Shown here: positions 8,193 to 17,319 of the stretch, piece by piece
Layout: each line of letters opens with the position of its first letter
Numbering within the stretch: position 1 is the stretch's first letter
NCBI RefSeq assembly: GCF_030068605.1
Contig: NZ_JASJOU010000005.1
Coordinates: 496,001-560,000, forward strand
Direction of reading: 5' to 3'
Length of the DNA: 64,000 bases
Source of the DNA: Xanthocytophaga agilis
Lineage (GTDB): Bacteria > Bacteroidota > Bacteroidia > Cytophagales > 172606-1
Notes under the pieces: model-generated
The model's database searches: none
Told to the model about the DNA's origin: nothing
The model's input: only the letters and a program-made list of their open reading frames with translations
Made by a program: the position numbers and the translations under genes

Positions 8193-10145
8193 TTATTGAT
8201 TAATGGCTTCTTCTTCCTCAACTGTTTCTAGCACATGCTTATGAAAATAAACAGTAAAGGTACTACCCTCACCTAACCTGCTATCCAGATGTATCTCGCC
8301 ATTCAGCTGCTCAACAAGCCTTTTCACAATAGAAAGCCCCAAGCCACTGGAATGTTCTCCAGCTGTTGGACGGGCAGAAAGACGTTGAAATTTCCGAAAC
8401 ATCTTTTGCTGATCTTCTTCTGATATTCCTGGCCCCTCATCCTTCACAGCAATAGAGACCAATGAGTATCCTACATCAATAGATATGAGCACATTTTTAT
8501 CTGTAGGAGAAAACTTAATGGAATTAGACACCAAATTATCTACTATCTGTCCAAAAGCTGATTTATCTACTAATATATAGCCTTCACTGACATTACTTTG
8601 CATTCTTAGGTCAATATTTTTCTTCTTTGCAGTTTGCTCATAGCCCACTATAGAGCGAGAGAACCACTGCATAATTTCCAAAGGTTCTATCTTTAAACGT
8701 CTGCTTTGTTCTTCAATAGCTTTCAGGTCTAACAAGTTCTCAATAAACTGTCTCCCATCAAATGCAACTTGATTTATCATATGCATACATTTTGTCTGCT
8801 CCTCATTAAGAGAACCTACCAATGGTAGTAACTGAGTTAGACCCACTACTTTGTTCAAGGGAGCTTTCAGATCATGGGCAACTATCCCCATCAGAGTCTT
8901 AAGTTCTTCATTAACCACTTCTAAACGACGACGTTCTTCCTCCAAGGTTTGAGAGGTTTCCTGTAGTTTCTTTTTCTTCTTATTATTACTTACTGCAAAA
9001 AATACAGCAATCGCGACCAATAACAGCAAAAGGACTACAACGAATTTACTTGCTCGAAACTGGCTTGTAATAATACTTAATTGACGATCCGCTTCATTCT
9101 TTGCATCCAGAATATCCTGATTATCCCGCTTATATTTTTCCAGGAGAATAACCAATGGATTATTAGGATCAATTTTTCTGAGTGATTCGATAAAGCTGTT
9201 AATATATTCATCATTGATATAGGCTGTAAAAGCTTCTTCTGCGAGAGTACGTTCGTGATCGGTTGTTGCTCCAGTTACTTCACCTTGTAATCGACTTAGT
9301 TCTTTACTTATAGTTTCAATTTCTTTACCTATGACCTGTGTATGATTTCCTGTAATAGCCTTATCACCCCGCTTTTCTCCTATTAATCTGATTAAAGCCT
9401 TAAGGTTCTTATTGTCTTTTGTTATTTTAAAAGGCTCCTGATGGGATGAAGCTTTTTGTAAACTAATACGGTTAGTAGTATTCTCACTTGTATTTAGCGT
9501 ATTTGCAGTATTTTTATCTTGTAAAGATGTTACTTCTACTATCTGGTCATCTGCTGATACAGTCAAGAAGACAAATGTATTTTCTTGTATAAATTTCAGA
9601 TTGTCATTTTTTACCTTTCGTAACTCTACATTACCATCATCTACTTTGTAGGCCTCTACAGCAAAGTCTGAAATAGTAACCTGTGCCTCATTGGGAAGCT
9701 GCAACTTAAAAAAACCATCAGTGTCTGTTGTTGCACTTCGTTCAAGCGTATTATTCCTGAATCGGACTAACGCATTGCTAACAGGTGATTTATCAGGAGT
9801 CCGAACCCAGCCACCTAATGTCTTATAAATGGGTTGGATGATTAGCTCTATCTCTCTCTGATAATAATTAAAGTCTTTTGATTTAAGCTTATATCCAGTA
9901 GCTATAACAACAATATCAAGCTCTCCATTTACAGGAGGAGATTTTAGATTTACCTGAAAACGTCCTTCTTTTGGTGTACTTACAACTGTATACGAACCAT
10001 TGATTGAAATCTGTACACCACCAACAGGAATATGTGCGTCATCCATTACTATACCACGCAAGGCATACTCCTGAGCCTTTACTATACATAAAAGCCCAGC
10101 GCCCAACCAGATGAAAATCACAAGCCGTATGAATTTGCGTATCAC
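8193..10145 (-). CDS. Sensor histidine kinase with CarboxypepD_reg-like periplasmic domains
   Basis: Membrane sensor kinase of 650 residues. Signal peptide 1-24; two Ig-like carboxypeptidase-regulatory-type repeats (about 26-105 and 107-165, the second with TTDTDGFFKLQLP); a Ser/Thr/Asn-rich linker; a helical region; a transmembrane helix about 367-386 followed by a run of Lys; and a coiled coil 392-418. HisKA has the phospho-acceptor in AHDLKAPL (His424). The HATPase shows the N box DNLVSNSIKF, G1 DEGPGISEED and G2 SGLGLSIVKRL. No receiver domain is fused and no regulator gene is adjacent. It precedes the DUF2279 gene by 5 bp, hinting at a shared envelope function. Confidence 0.9.
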   Translation of the reverse strand: MIRKFIRLVIFIWLGAGLLCIVKAQEYALRGIVMDDAHIPVGGVQISINGSYTVVSTPKEGRFQVNLKSPPVNGELDIVVIATGYKLKSKDFNYYQREIELIIQPIYKTLGGWVRTPDKSPVSNALVRFRNNTLERSATTDTDGFFKLQLPNEAQVTISDFAVEAYKVDDGNVELRKVKNDNLKFIQENTFVFLTVSADDQIVEVTSLQDKNTANTLNTSENTTNRISLQKASSHQEPFKITKDNKNLKALIRLIGEKRGDKAITGNHTQVIGKEIETISKELSRLQGEVTGATTDHERTLAEEAFTAYINDEYINSFIESLRKIDPNNPLVILLEKYKRDNQDILDAKNEADRQLSIITSQFRASKFVVVLLLLLVAIAVFFAVSNNKKKKKLQETSQTLEEERRRLEVVNEELKTLMGIVAHDLKAPLNKVVGLTQLLPLVGSLNEEQTKCMHMINQVAFDGRQFIENLLDLKAIEEQSRRLKIEPLEIMQWFSRSIVGYEQTAKKKNIDLRMQSNVSEGYILVDKSAFGQIVDNLVSNSIKFSPTDKNVLISIDVGYSLVSIAVKDEGPGISEEDQQKMFRKFQRLSARPTAGEHSSGLGLSIVKRLVEQLNGEIHLDSRLGEGSTFTVYFHKHVLETVEEEEAINQ

Positions 10146-10569
10146 TTGACGCTGTAAGTAATTTAATAATTTTAAACCTATTTTGTAATTATGCCGATCC
10201 TCTATACATCAGACAGTTAGCTTCCATCTATTATATTGGATATCAGACTATAATTATTAATTTTTATCAGACTGCCCTTGCATATACACTCAAAACACTA
10301 TCTTCTGCCTGTTATCAAAATGATCGGACTGAATAACAGATTTATTCTATTTTGTGGGTATTATTGAGAATGTGGTTAGTTGAAGTTCGCAAATTTTCTC
10401 CATCTTTTCTCACCCTGATGTTAACCGGAAACAGATTGACTATAGAAAGTATGTTAGTTTTTACCAGAAAGCATACAAAATGTACTCCTTAAACAAAAAA
10501 GTAAATCTTCATGCCGTCAGATATAACCATCAAATACTTATCCTGCGATATTATGTGGGGAGATTGTAT
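10146..10569. other. Intergenic region, no recognised gene
   Basis: 424 bp between the kinase start and the aat stop, both on minus, so it should hold the kinase promoter. No perfect TAnnTTTG element or strong hairpin was seen. A 40-codon plus-strand frame from 10370 has no supporting signal and is not called. Confidence 0.4.
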
Positions 10570-11160
10570 TCATATGAATGAAACTGATTGTGCCAGTGCT
10601 ATTTCCAATTGTTGATGGTACTCTGTAGCTGGAATCTCTACTGCGCCATATCGCAATACATTGTCATTGATAAATTGAGTATCCAATAATACAAAACCCT
10701 GTTTGATCAGGTGTTGTACCAGATAATGAAATGCCACTTTTGACGCATTGGAACGTAAAGTAAACATAGACTCTCCGAAAAAAGCCCCACCTAAAGCCAC
10801 TCCATATAAGCCTCCTGCCAACTGTCCATCATACCAGGCCTCTACACTATGAGCATATCCATTTTTATGCAATTGTGTATATACCTGTATCATCTGTTCA
10901 GATATCCAGGTATTAGCATCTGAAACCCGCGGTGCAGCACAATGCCGCATAACTTCTTCAAAACGGGTGTTAATCCGGATTTCAAATATGTTCTTATTGA
11001 TTATCGGTCGCAGGGATCGTTGTGGACGATATGTATCCAGAGGAATAATAGCCCGAGGATCTGCTGAATACCAATGAATTTCACCATTGCGATCATCTGC
11101 CATGGGAAAAATTCCTCGCGCATAGGCATATAACAGCATGTCTATCGTCAGCTCAGACAT
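10570..11160 (-). CDS. aat: Leucyl/phenylalanyl-tRNA-protein transferase
   Basis: Transfers Leu or Phe from tRNA to proteins with N-terminal Arg or Lys, making N-degrons for ClpS/ClpAP. The 196 residues show the family hallmarks: an N-terminal YARGIFPM; the W-Y-S-DPRAIIPL block; NTWI; and the catalytic core HSVEAWYDGQLAGGLYGVALGGAFFGESMF, followed by LLDTQFINDNVLRYGAVEI. It is slightly shorter than gamma-proteobacterial Aat. It lies 46 bp downstream of gpsA on the same strand and is probably co-transcribed. Confidence 0.95.
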   Translation of the reverse strand: MSELTIDMLLYAYARGIFPMADDRNGEIHWYSADPRAIIPLDTYRPQRSLRPIINKNIFEIRINTRFEEVMRHCAAPRVSDANTWISEQMIQVYTQLHKNGYAHSVEAWYDGQLAGGLYGVALGGAFFGESMFTLRSNASKVAFHYLVQHLIKQGFVLLDTQFINDNVLRYGAVEIPATEYHQQLEIALAQSVSFI

Positions 11161-11206
11161 TCTATTCTTAGTATCTGGTTTTAGAAATAAACTTACCTAT
11201 TTTAAA

Positions 11207-12271
11207 TTATCTTAACTGTGCCTTTAATTTCTGAATTTCAGATGCAGGAGAAGCCTTCTCATAAAGAATCCGATACACTGCTTTAGAAATAGGCATATTA
11301 ACCTGATATTGTTTGTTAATAGCAAAAATGCTTTTAATAGCATAATATCCCTCTGCAATCATATTCATTTCTACCTGAGCTGATTTAACACTATAACCCC
11401 GTCCAATCATATTTCCGAATGTACGATTCCGACTAAACTGAGAGTATGCTGTCACCAGTAAATCGCCCAGATAGGCAGAAGCCATCAGATCCCTTTGCAT
11501 AGGGTTAATTGCATCCACAAACCGCTGGATTTCCTGCATAGAGTTAGAAACCAACACTGCCTGAAAATTATCTCCATAATTTAAGCCATGAGCTATACCA
11601 CATGCCAGTGCAATAACATTTTTCATTACAGCACAGTATTCCACTCCATAAATGTCTTTTATGGCATGAGCCTGAAGGAATCGGCAACTCATCATCTTTG
11701 CAAAGTGGGCAGCCTGTAGTACATCTGTTGATGCAATGGTCAGATAGGATTGTTTCTCTAAAGCAACTTCTTCAGCATGGCAGGGGCCTGCAATCACACA
11801 AATCTGGCCCTTCGGAACAGAAAAGGCACTTTCTACCCAGTCTGTGATTAGTATATTCTCATTGGGGATCAACCCCTTTATTGCAGATATGATTACTTTC
11901 CCCTGTAAATCTTCAGGACGTACATCTTTCATGGCATCCTGAATAAAAGCAGCAGGGACAGCCAGAATCACATGTGTTGCATCTTCAAGCGCTTTAGGTA
12001 GCTGATAAAATGTACGCACCTTACGGCGATTAATCTGAACATCACTCAGATAGTTGGGATTATGACCAAATTTACGAATGTACTCAACATCCTCTATGTT
12101 GCGCAGCCACCAACGTATATGAACATCATTCTCACATAAAATCTTAACAATAGCTGTTGCCCAACTACCGCCTCCAATAACGGTAATAATTGGACTTGAA
12201 TGAGTATCTGGTTTCAATAGATTTGGCAATTGGTTTTTATGTCTGCAAAATAATAGTATTTTATGAATCAA
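11207..12271 (-). CDS. gpsA: Glycerol-3-phosphate dehydrogenase [NAD(P)+]
   Basis: Cytoplasmic enzyme that makes sn-glycerol-3-phosphate from dihydroxyacetone phosphate for phospholipids. Rossmann motif TVIGGGSWATA, then PAAFIQDAM, the conserved SAIKGLIP segment, and the catalytic region GVEYCAVMKNVIALACGIAHGLNYGDN. Length fits the family, but the first ~18 residues (MIHKILLFCRHKNQLPNL) do not look like GpsA. An in-frame TTG at 12217-12215 would give MKPDTHSSPIITVIGGG, the more usual N-terminus, so the ATG start is doubtful. Upstream of aat, likely one transcript. Confidence 0.93.
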   Translation of the reverse strand: MIHKILLFCRHKNQLPNLLKPDTHSSPIITVIGGGSWATAIVKILCENDVHIRWWLRNIEDVEYIRKFGHNPNYLSDVQINRRKVRTFYQLPKALEDATHVILAVPAAFIQDAMKDVRPEDLQGKVIISAIKGLIPNENILITDWVESAFSVPKGQICVIAGPCHAEEVALEKQSYLTIASTDVLQAAHFAKMMSCRFLQAHAIKDIYGVEYCAVMKNVIALACGIAHGLNYGDNFQAVLVSNSMQEIQRFVDAINPMQRDLMASAYLGDLLVTAYSQFSRNRTFGNMIGRGYSVKSAQVEMNMIAEGYYAIKSIFAINKQYQVNMPISKAVYRILYEKASPASEIQKLKAQLR

Positions 12272-12475
12272 TTCTTGTCATTGTGCAGGAAAGATTATAA
12301 TCAACTTCGTCACTACTACTCCTTCTTTTTGATATATTTTACATTCTCTTTCTCCTCTCTTCCATATTCCTCTTAATAACACATCAAACAAACCACTGAT
12401 ATTCAGCGTATTAATAAAACCATAAATTTCACTTAGAGATAATACTTTGTTAATCAGCTAGAAGCATGTTTCCTC

Positions 12476-12483
12476 TAATTTTG
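12476..12483 (+). promoter_or_regulatory. Promoter -7 element for the secreted phosphatase-like gene
   Basis: TAATTTTG, a perfect TAnnTTTG match 55 bp before the ATG at 12539, in the divergent gap between gpsA and this gene. Confidence 0.45.
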
Positions 12484-12538
12484 ATTTCAATACATTCTTT
12501 CACTGCAATCATTTTTAACTGTCAAACCACCTTTAACC

Positions 12539-13627
12539 ATGCATAAACCTATACTATTTATTCTATTTACAATTCTGTGTGTGAACTCCATTACTGCGCA
12601 ACACAAAACGGAAAATGTATTTCTCATTATGACAGATGGCTTACGTTGGCAGGAGATATTCAGAGGAGCAGATTCTGCTTTGATCAACGATGTTGTCTTC
12701 ACACCTAGTCCGGAAGATGTCAAACCTCAATTCTGGAAGGAAACAACTCAACAAAGACGAGAAGTATTATTTCCTTTTTTATGGACAACAATAGGCAAAC
12801 AAGGACAATTATATGGAAATCGGCACTATGGGAACAAAGTTAATGTAAAAAACCCATTCTGGTTTTCGTATCCTGGTTATAGTGAAACATTAACAGGCTT
12901 TGTCGATACCCGTATCAATTCTAATGATAAGGTTCTTAATCCAAATCAAACTGTTCTTGAATTTATAAATCAGCAAAAAGGATTTACCGGAAAAGTGGCA
13001 GCCTATACAACATGGGATGTATTCCCATTTATCATCAATGAATCCAGAAGCCGTATACCAGTCAACTCAGGTTATGAACAGGCAACAGGACAACTATCTG
13101 TACAGGAAGAATTATTGAATGATATGCAGAAACAAGTACCTAGCCCTTGGGGTACAACCCGCCTGGACTGGATGACTTATTATCTAGCTAAGGAATACAT
13201 CAAAAAAAATAAGCCCAGAGTATTTTTCTTATCTTTTGATGAAACTGATGACTATGCACATGCTGGAAAGTACGATACCTATTTAAAAACCGCCCATATG
13301 GTTGATGGATTTATTGGAGACTTATGGAATTTTGTCCAATCACAACCACAATATAAAGACAAGACAACTTTTATTATTACAACAGATCATGGCAGAGGTG
13401 ATGAACCCAAAGCATTATGGAAAGATCATGGAGATAAGGTAGTACATGCAGATCAGATCTGGATGGCTGTAATCGGCCCAGATACACCCAATCAGGGAGA
13501 GATGAAAGTAGAAGGACAATATTATCAAAACCAGATTGCAAAAACGTTGGCTGCCTTTCTGGGTATTACCTATACAAATACCCAACCTGTCGGAGAAATA
13601 ATATCTCCAGCTAGTAAAGCTAAATAA
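12539..13627 (+). CDS. Secreted alkaline-phosphatase-superfamily hydrolase
   Basis: Periplasmic or secreted metal-dependent phosphoester hydrolase or phosphodiesterase. Of 362 residues, 1-21 form a signal peptide ending SITAQ. Metal ligands of the superfamily are visible: FLIMTDGLRWQEIF (first Asp), a candidate nucleophile in YPGYSETLTG (Ser or Thr), FLSFDETDDYAHAGKYDTY (Asp and His), and TTDHGRGDEPKALWKDHGDKVVHADQIWMAVIGP (Asp-His and a later His). The substrate is not predictable; nucleotide pyrophosphatase, phosphonate or sulfate ester activity are all possible in this fold. Divergent from gpsA, convergent with the HMG-CoA lyase gene 25 bp on. Confidence 0.8.
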   Translation: MHKPILFILFTILCVNSITAQHKTENVFLIMTDGLRWQEIFRGADSALINDVVFTPSPEDVKPQFWKETTQQRREVLFPFLWTTIGKQGQLYGNRHYGNKVNVKNPFWFSYPGYSETLTGFVDTRINSNDKVLNPNQTVLEFINQQKGFTGKVAAYTTWDVFPFIINESRSRIPVNSGYEQATGQLSVQEELLNDMQKQVPSPWGTTRLDWMTYYLAKEYIKKNKPRVFFLSFDETDDYAHAGKYDTYLKTAHMVDGFIGDLWNFVQSQPQYKDKTTFIITTDHGRGDEPKALWKDHGDKVVHADQIWMAVIGPDTPNQGEMKVEGQYYQNQIAKTLAAFLGITYTNTQPVGEIISPASKAK

Positions 13628-13652
13628 ATGAGTGTATTTTTTAGAAAGTAAC

Positions 13653-14510
13653 TTAATGCAAGGCAAATACCTGAGCAGCATATTGCCAGGCATCTTCAAA
13701 AGCTGATTTATTAATATTCGGATCTATCGACTGACGTTCAAAATACTCAATAATTTGTTCGGTAGGGAGGTTGCCTGTCAACTCATCTTTAGCCATCGGG
13801 CAGCCTCCAAACCCTCTGATAGCGCCATCAAAACGAAGACATCCCGCCTGATATGCTGCTTCTATCTTAGCAATAACAGTCGAAGGAGTAGAATGCAGAT
13901 GTGCCCCAAACTCAATATGAGGGAAATCTTTTAACAGTTGCTGAAACAACTGTATAATACTTGCAGGAGTAGAAGATCCAATAGTATCTGAAGGTGCAAC
14001 TATAGTAATACCCAGGTCCGATAACTTTTCTGTTAACAATGATACACGATCCGGGTGATACAATTCATCATAGGGATTTCCAAAAGCCATTGACAAATAA
14101 ACTACCAATATCTTTCCCTTACCAGATATATGGTTCTGAATCTGCTCGATTTCTTCTAATGCCTCTGAAATAGACTTATTGGTATTGCGTTGCTGAAATA
14201 TTTCCGAAACAGATAAAGGATACCCTATATAGCTAATTTCATCAAAATATGTGGCCTGTTCTGCTCCTCTTCTGTTGGCTACAATAGACAACAGTTTAGT
14301 ACTAGTACCACTTAGGTCTAAGCCTTTTAATACCTCTGCAGTGTCAGCCATTTGAGGGATGGCTTTGGGAGAAACAAAGCTTCCAAAATCCAATGTATCA
14401 AAGCCAACTTCCAATAATTTATTGAGATAGGTGGTTTTAACAGATGTTGGAATAAAAGCTGTAAAACCCTGCATTGCATCACGGGGACATTCAATAAGTT
14501 TCATAGGCAA
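13653..14510 (-). CDS. Hydroxymethylglutaryl-CoA lyase
   Basis: Cleaves HMG-CoA to acetyl-CoA and acetoacetate in leucine breakdown. HMGL-like TIM barrel of 285 residues: the N-terminal ECPRDAMQGF corresponds to the metal-binding ER/D-D-x-Q motif; FGSFVSPKAIPQMADT is the substrate region; HLHST supplies the two metal-binding His residues; and GFGGCPMAKDELTGNLPTE contains the catalytic Cys of the HMG-CoA lyase signature. Homologues are called mvaB or hmgL. It is third in the minus-strand run metF-GNAT-HMGL, 49 bp after the acetyltransferase. Confidence 0.88.
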   Translation of the reverse strand: MPMKLIECPRDAMQGFTAFIPTSVKTTYLNKLLEVGFDTLDFGSFVSPKAIPQMADTAEVLKGLDLSGTSTKLLSIVANRRGAEQATYFDEISYIGYPLSVSEIFQQRNTNKSISEALEEIEQIQNHISGKGKILVVYLSMAFGNPYDELYHPDRVSLLTEKLSDLGITIVAPSDTIGSSTPASIIQLFQQLLKDFPHIEFGAHLHSTPSTVIAKIEAAYQAGCLRFDGAIRGFGGCPMAKDELTGNLPTEQIIEYFERQSIDPNINKSAFEDAWQYAAQVFALH

Positions 14511-14559
14511 TCCGTTTTATTACCAGAAACAAAATTTATATGGATTTCAATCCTTTATT

Positions 14560-14988
14560 TTATCTTCTTGATAAATCAAGCTGAAAGTGATGACAGGTAA
14601 TCCGGAATCCTTTATTCAAATACAGTCTGTGAGCATCAAATCGTTGATGTCCGGAATCCAGATGAACGCCATTCAATCCTTCATTTTTAGCTTTTTCAAT
14701 GATATAATCCAACAATGTACTGGCATATCCTTTGCCTCTACTTTCTGGCAATGTTGTCAGATCATCTATGTAAATAATGTTTCCAGCATAGAACATAGTC
14801 ATATACCGAAATCCCAATGCAGCAGCAGCCTTATCTCCATCTTCAATAAAGATAAGACTATATCCGCTTTGAGTCATTTTTGTTAACAACGCCAGATATT
14901 CTTCTATTGTCAGATGAGGCCGTAACGCATGTATCACCTCCCAGCATTTGAGAAAATCTTTTTCTGTGTGTGCGAGTTGAACTTCCAT
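14560..14988 (-). CDS. GNAT-family N-acetyltransferase
   Basis: Cytoplasmic acyltransferase of 142 residues with unknown substrate. The acetyl-CoA binding motif A is clear: IYIDDLTTLPESRGKGYASTLLDYIIEKAKNEG with the R/Q-x-x-G-x-G/A variant RGKGYA. It is followed by the HLDSGHQRFDAHRLYLNKGFRI segment typical of motif B, with the conserved Tyr and GF. The N-terminal half carries the usual helix pair. It starts 2 bp before the end of metF and is therefore translated from the metF transcript. Confidence 0.85.
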   Translation of the reverse strand: MEVQLAHTEKDFLKCWEVIHALRPHLTIEEYLALLTKMTQSGYSLIFIEDGDKAAAALGFRYMTMFYAGNIIYIDDLTTLPESRGKGYASTLLDYIIEKAKNEGLNGVHLDSGHQRFDAHRLYLNKGFRITCHHFQLDLSRR

Positions 14989-14990
14989 AA

Positions 14991-15962
14991 TTAAAAAATT
15001 GCCTGTGCTATGGCTTTTACAGGATCAGATTTACTCATTGTATAAAAGTGCATGACAGGTGCTCCAAACTCAATAAGTTCTTTGCACTGTTGTATACACC
15101 ATTCTATCCCGACCTGCTTCACCTCTTTATCTGTTTTGCATTCTTCCACTGCTTTTACCAGTTCATCAGGCAAGTCCAGATGGAAAATACGTGGCAATAC
15201 GGTTAATTGCTTTTTTGTAGTCAGAGGTTTGAGTCCTGGAATTATAGGCACTAATATCCCTGCCTGGCGACATTTCTTTACAAACTCAATATACCTGGCA
15301 TTATCAAAAAACATCTGAGTTACAATAAATTCAGCCCCCATATCAACCTTCATTTTCAAGTATTTGAAATCTGTCTCCATATTGGGAGCTTCAAAATGTT
15401 TTTCAGGATAACCTGCAATTCCGGCACAGAAGCTGGTGGGATAAGATTCTGTTTCCTGATGTAGCAAAATACCCTTATTCATTTGCATTACCTGCTGTAA
15501 TAACTCGGAAGCATAGGCATGTCCACCTTCACGAGGTTTAAATACGCCGGCTGATTTTTCAGGATCACCTCTTAACACTAATACATTATCTATTCCCAAG
15601 TAATGTAGATCCACAAGCATATCCTCTGTTTCATCTCTTGTAAAACCACCACAAATCACATGAGGCACTGCATCTACCTTGAATCGTTCCATAATTCTGG
15701 CACAGATGCCCACTGTACCTGGACGTTTCCGTACAGATACCTTCTCAATTAATCCGTTGCTGTGTTTTTTATCAATAACCTCTTCTCTGTGATAGGTTAC
15801 ATCAATGAAAGGAGGTTTAAACTCCATTAAGGGTTCTATTGCATCAAAAAGATGTTGAATACTTTCACCTTTTAAGGGAGGAATTATTTCAAAGGAAAAC
15901 AGAGTCTTCCCATTAGCCCGTCGAATATGTTCAGTAATTTTAGTCATAGAAAACAAGTACAT
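14991..15962 (-). CDS. metF: Methylenetetrahydrofolate reductase
   Basis: FAD enzyme that converts 5,10-methylene-THF to 5-methyl-THF for methionine synthesis. A TIM barrel of 323 residues: FSFEIIPPLKGESIQ (catalytic Glu of the E-x-x-P motif), DVTYHREE, then VLRGDPEKSAGVF, and the FAD/folate segments EFIVTQMFFDN and GLKPLTTKKQL. Start: Met6 (base 15947, MTKITEHIRR) is an alternative to the upstream ATG. A perfect TAnnTTTG promoter lies at 15991-15998. It heads a probable operon with a GNAT enzyme and HMG-CoA lyase. Confidence 0.95.
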   Translation of the reverse strand: MYLFSMTKITEHIRRANGKTLFSFEIIPPLKGESIQHLFDAIEPLMEFKPPFIDVTYHREEVIDKKHSNGLIEKVSVRKRPGTVGICARIMERFKVDAVPHVICGGFTRDETEDMLVDLHYLGIDNVLVLRGDPEKSAGVFKPREGGHAYASELLQQVMQMNKGILLHQETESYPTSFCAGIAGYPEKHFEAPNMETDFKYLKMKVDMGAEFIVTQMFFDNARYIEFVKKCRQAGILVPIIPGLKPLTTKKQLTVLPRIFHLDLPDELVKAVEECKTDKEVKQVGIEWCIQQCKELIEFGAPVMHFYTMSKSDPVKAIAQAIF

Positions 15963-15990
15963 GTCTAGTCAAACATGCAGAAGTATAAGG

Positions 15991-15998
15991 CAAAGGTA
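15991..15998 (-). promoter_or_regulatory. Promoter -7 element for metF
   Basis: The minus strand reads TACCTTTG, a perfect TAnnTTTG match ending 29 bp before the first metF ATG. It is close enough to favour initiation at 15962 or 15947. Confidence 0.55.
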
Positions 15999-16030
15999 AT
16001 AACGTGTAGTAGTGTAGAAGAAAAAAGATA

Positions 16031-16474
16031 TTATTTTTTGGTGCTAATCTGATTAAGTTCAATAACATATCCATCAGGATCTGTAATATAAATCTGCTTT
16101 ACACCGTCAAAGCGCACTTGTGGATGATAAGCTATATTTCTCTTTTTCAGAAATGCTTCTGCCTGATCAATACTTTCAACGAAGACTGCAAAGTGACCAC
16201 CATTCCGATCATTAACCACAGGTTCTGTACGTCCTGCCAATAAATGTATTTGTTGGTCTTCTCCTAGCTTGAACCAAGATCGAATGGCCTTCAAATCATC
16301 AGGAACAGGGATAGGTTGTAGGCCGAGGGTTTCGCGATAAAACTTTGTACTGGCTTGAATATCTTTAACATGTAATCCAATATGATTATGTTTAACTATT
16401 CCAAGCTTATCTGCAGACTGGCTATGGGCTGCTATTGAACTAAGAAAAATAACCAAAAAGAAATAATAACGCAT
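16031..16474 (-). CDS. Secreted VOC-superfamily (glyoxalase-like) protein
   Basis: Small metal-dependent fold of 147 residues with an N-terminal signal peptide (MRYYFFLVIFLSSIAAHSQ), which is unusual because most VOC proteins are cytoplasmic. The VOC pattern is clear: HNHIGLHVKDIQASTKFYRETLGLQPI, then GGHFAVFVESIDQAEAFLKKRN, and KQIYITDPDGYVIELNQI with the terminal Glu ligand. His and Glu metal positions are retained. The substrate is unknown. Monocistronic, with a perfect TAnnTTTG element 30 bp upstream. Confidence 0.8.
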   Translation of the reverse strand: MRYYFFLVIFLSSIAAHSQSADKLGIVKHNHIGLHVKDIQASTKFYRETLGLQPIPVPDDLKAIRSWFKLGEDQQIHLLAGRTEPVVNDRNGGHFAVFVESIDQAEAFLKKRNIAYHPQVRFDGVKQIYITDPDGYVIELNQISTKK

Positions 16475-16503
16475 AGGATTGGAGGTATTAGGTGTTAAAT
16501 GTA

Positions 16504-16511
16504 CAAATATA
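16504..16511 (-). promoter_or_regulatory. Promoter -7 element for VOC gene
   Basis: The minus strand reads TATATTTG (TAnnTTTG), 30 bp upstream of the VOC-protein ATG at 16474. Confidence 0.5.
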
Positions 16512-16604
16512 GGATCACTTAAATATATTTCTATTTATCCAAATTATAATCCAAAAACAAGAGTCATTCTTTCATTCAGGTAGTAACTCCAAAAACAAAA
16601 ATTT

Positions 16605-16612
16605 TACCTTTG
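16605..16612 (+). promoter_or_regulatory. Promoter -7 element for miaE
   Basis: TACCTTTG, a perfect TAnnTTTG match 52 bp before the miaE ATG. Confidence 0.5.
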
Positions 16613-16663
16613 CATAAAAATAGACAAACGCATTTATAAACAAGTTCTTATAATCTTATTACC

Positions 16664-17245
16664 ATGCTTGGATTAAAACTTCCAACAGATCCCCGATGGG
16701 TCAATATTGCTGAAAAGAATATTGATGAGATCCTGATAGATCATGCATACTGTGAACAAAAAGCTGCATCAAATGGTATTTCTCTTATTGTCCAGTTTCC
16801 AGAACGAACAAAACTTGTAGATACAATGACAGAGATTGTTGCGGAAGAATGGAATCATTTTGAACGTGTTTTGGCAGAGTTAAAAAAAAGAGGGTATCAT
16901 CTAGGCCATAAAAGATCAGATGAATATGCTGTTCGTTTGGGAAAACTAGAACGTAAAGGTGGACGTATCGAGCAACAACTCATGGATAAACTCCTCATTA
17001 GTGCATTAATAGAAGCTCGTAGCTGTGAACGTTTCAGATTATTATCAGAAAATATTGCAGATGAATCACTAAAAGAGTTCTATTATGAACTTATGGTCTC
17101 TGAGGCTGGACATTATAGAACCTTTTTGGACCTGGCGAAAGAATATATGCCATCAGAAACTGTTAAACAACGATGGGAAGAATTATTACAGGCAGAAGCT
17201 GAAATTATCTCAACTTTAGAAATCAGAGGAGATCGAATGCATTAA
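16664..17245 (+). CDS. miaE: tRNA-(ms2io6A37) hydroxylase
   Basis: Non-haem diiron monooxygenase that hydroxylates the isopentenyl side chain at tRNA position 37. The 193 residues match MiaE throughout. Ferritin-like helices carry the metal ligands: DHAYCEQKAA (Glu), EIVAEEWNHFERV (Glu-x-x-His), LISALIEARSCERF (Glu), and ELMVSEAGHYRTF (Glu-x-x-His). Length and the ATG at MLGLKLPTDPRW are normal. It stands alone with its own promoter and a good terminator. It implies that MiaA and MiaB act elsewhere in the genome. Confidence 0.93.
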   Translation: MLGLKLPTDPRWVNIAEKNIDEILIDHAYCEQKAASNGISLIVQFPERTKLVDTMTEIVAEEWNHFERVLAELKKRGYHLGHKRSDEYAVRLGKLERKGGRIEQQLMDKLLISALIEARSCERFRLLSENIADESLKEFYYELMVSEAGHYRTFLDLAKEYMPSETVKQRWEELLQAEAEIISTLEIRGDRMH

Positions 17246-17275
17246 CTGTTTTAACCATGTACGATTTATTTTTTC

Positions 17276-17319
17276 AAAAAAGCAGAAAAAAAGCATGAGG
17301 TTTGTTTTCTGCTTTTTTT
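17276..17319 (+). terminator. Terminator after miaE
   Basis: 14-bp stem (17276-17289 with 17305-17318), GCAGAAAA pairing with TTTTCTGC, ending in a run of seven Ts. Confidence 0.8.

Noticed and set aside
10370-10492. 40-codon plus-strand frame
   Set aside because: No promoter or terminator supports it, and its sequence does not look like protein.
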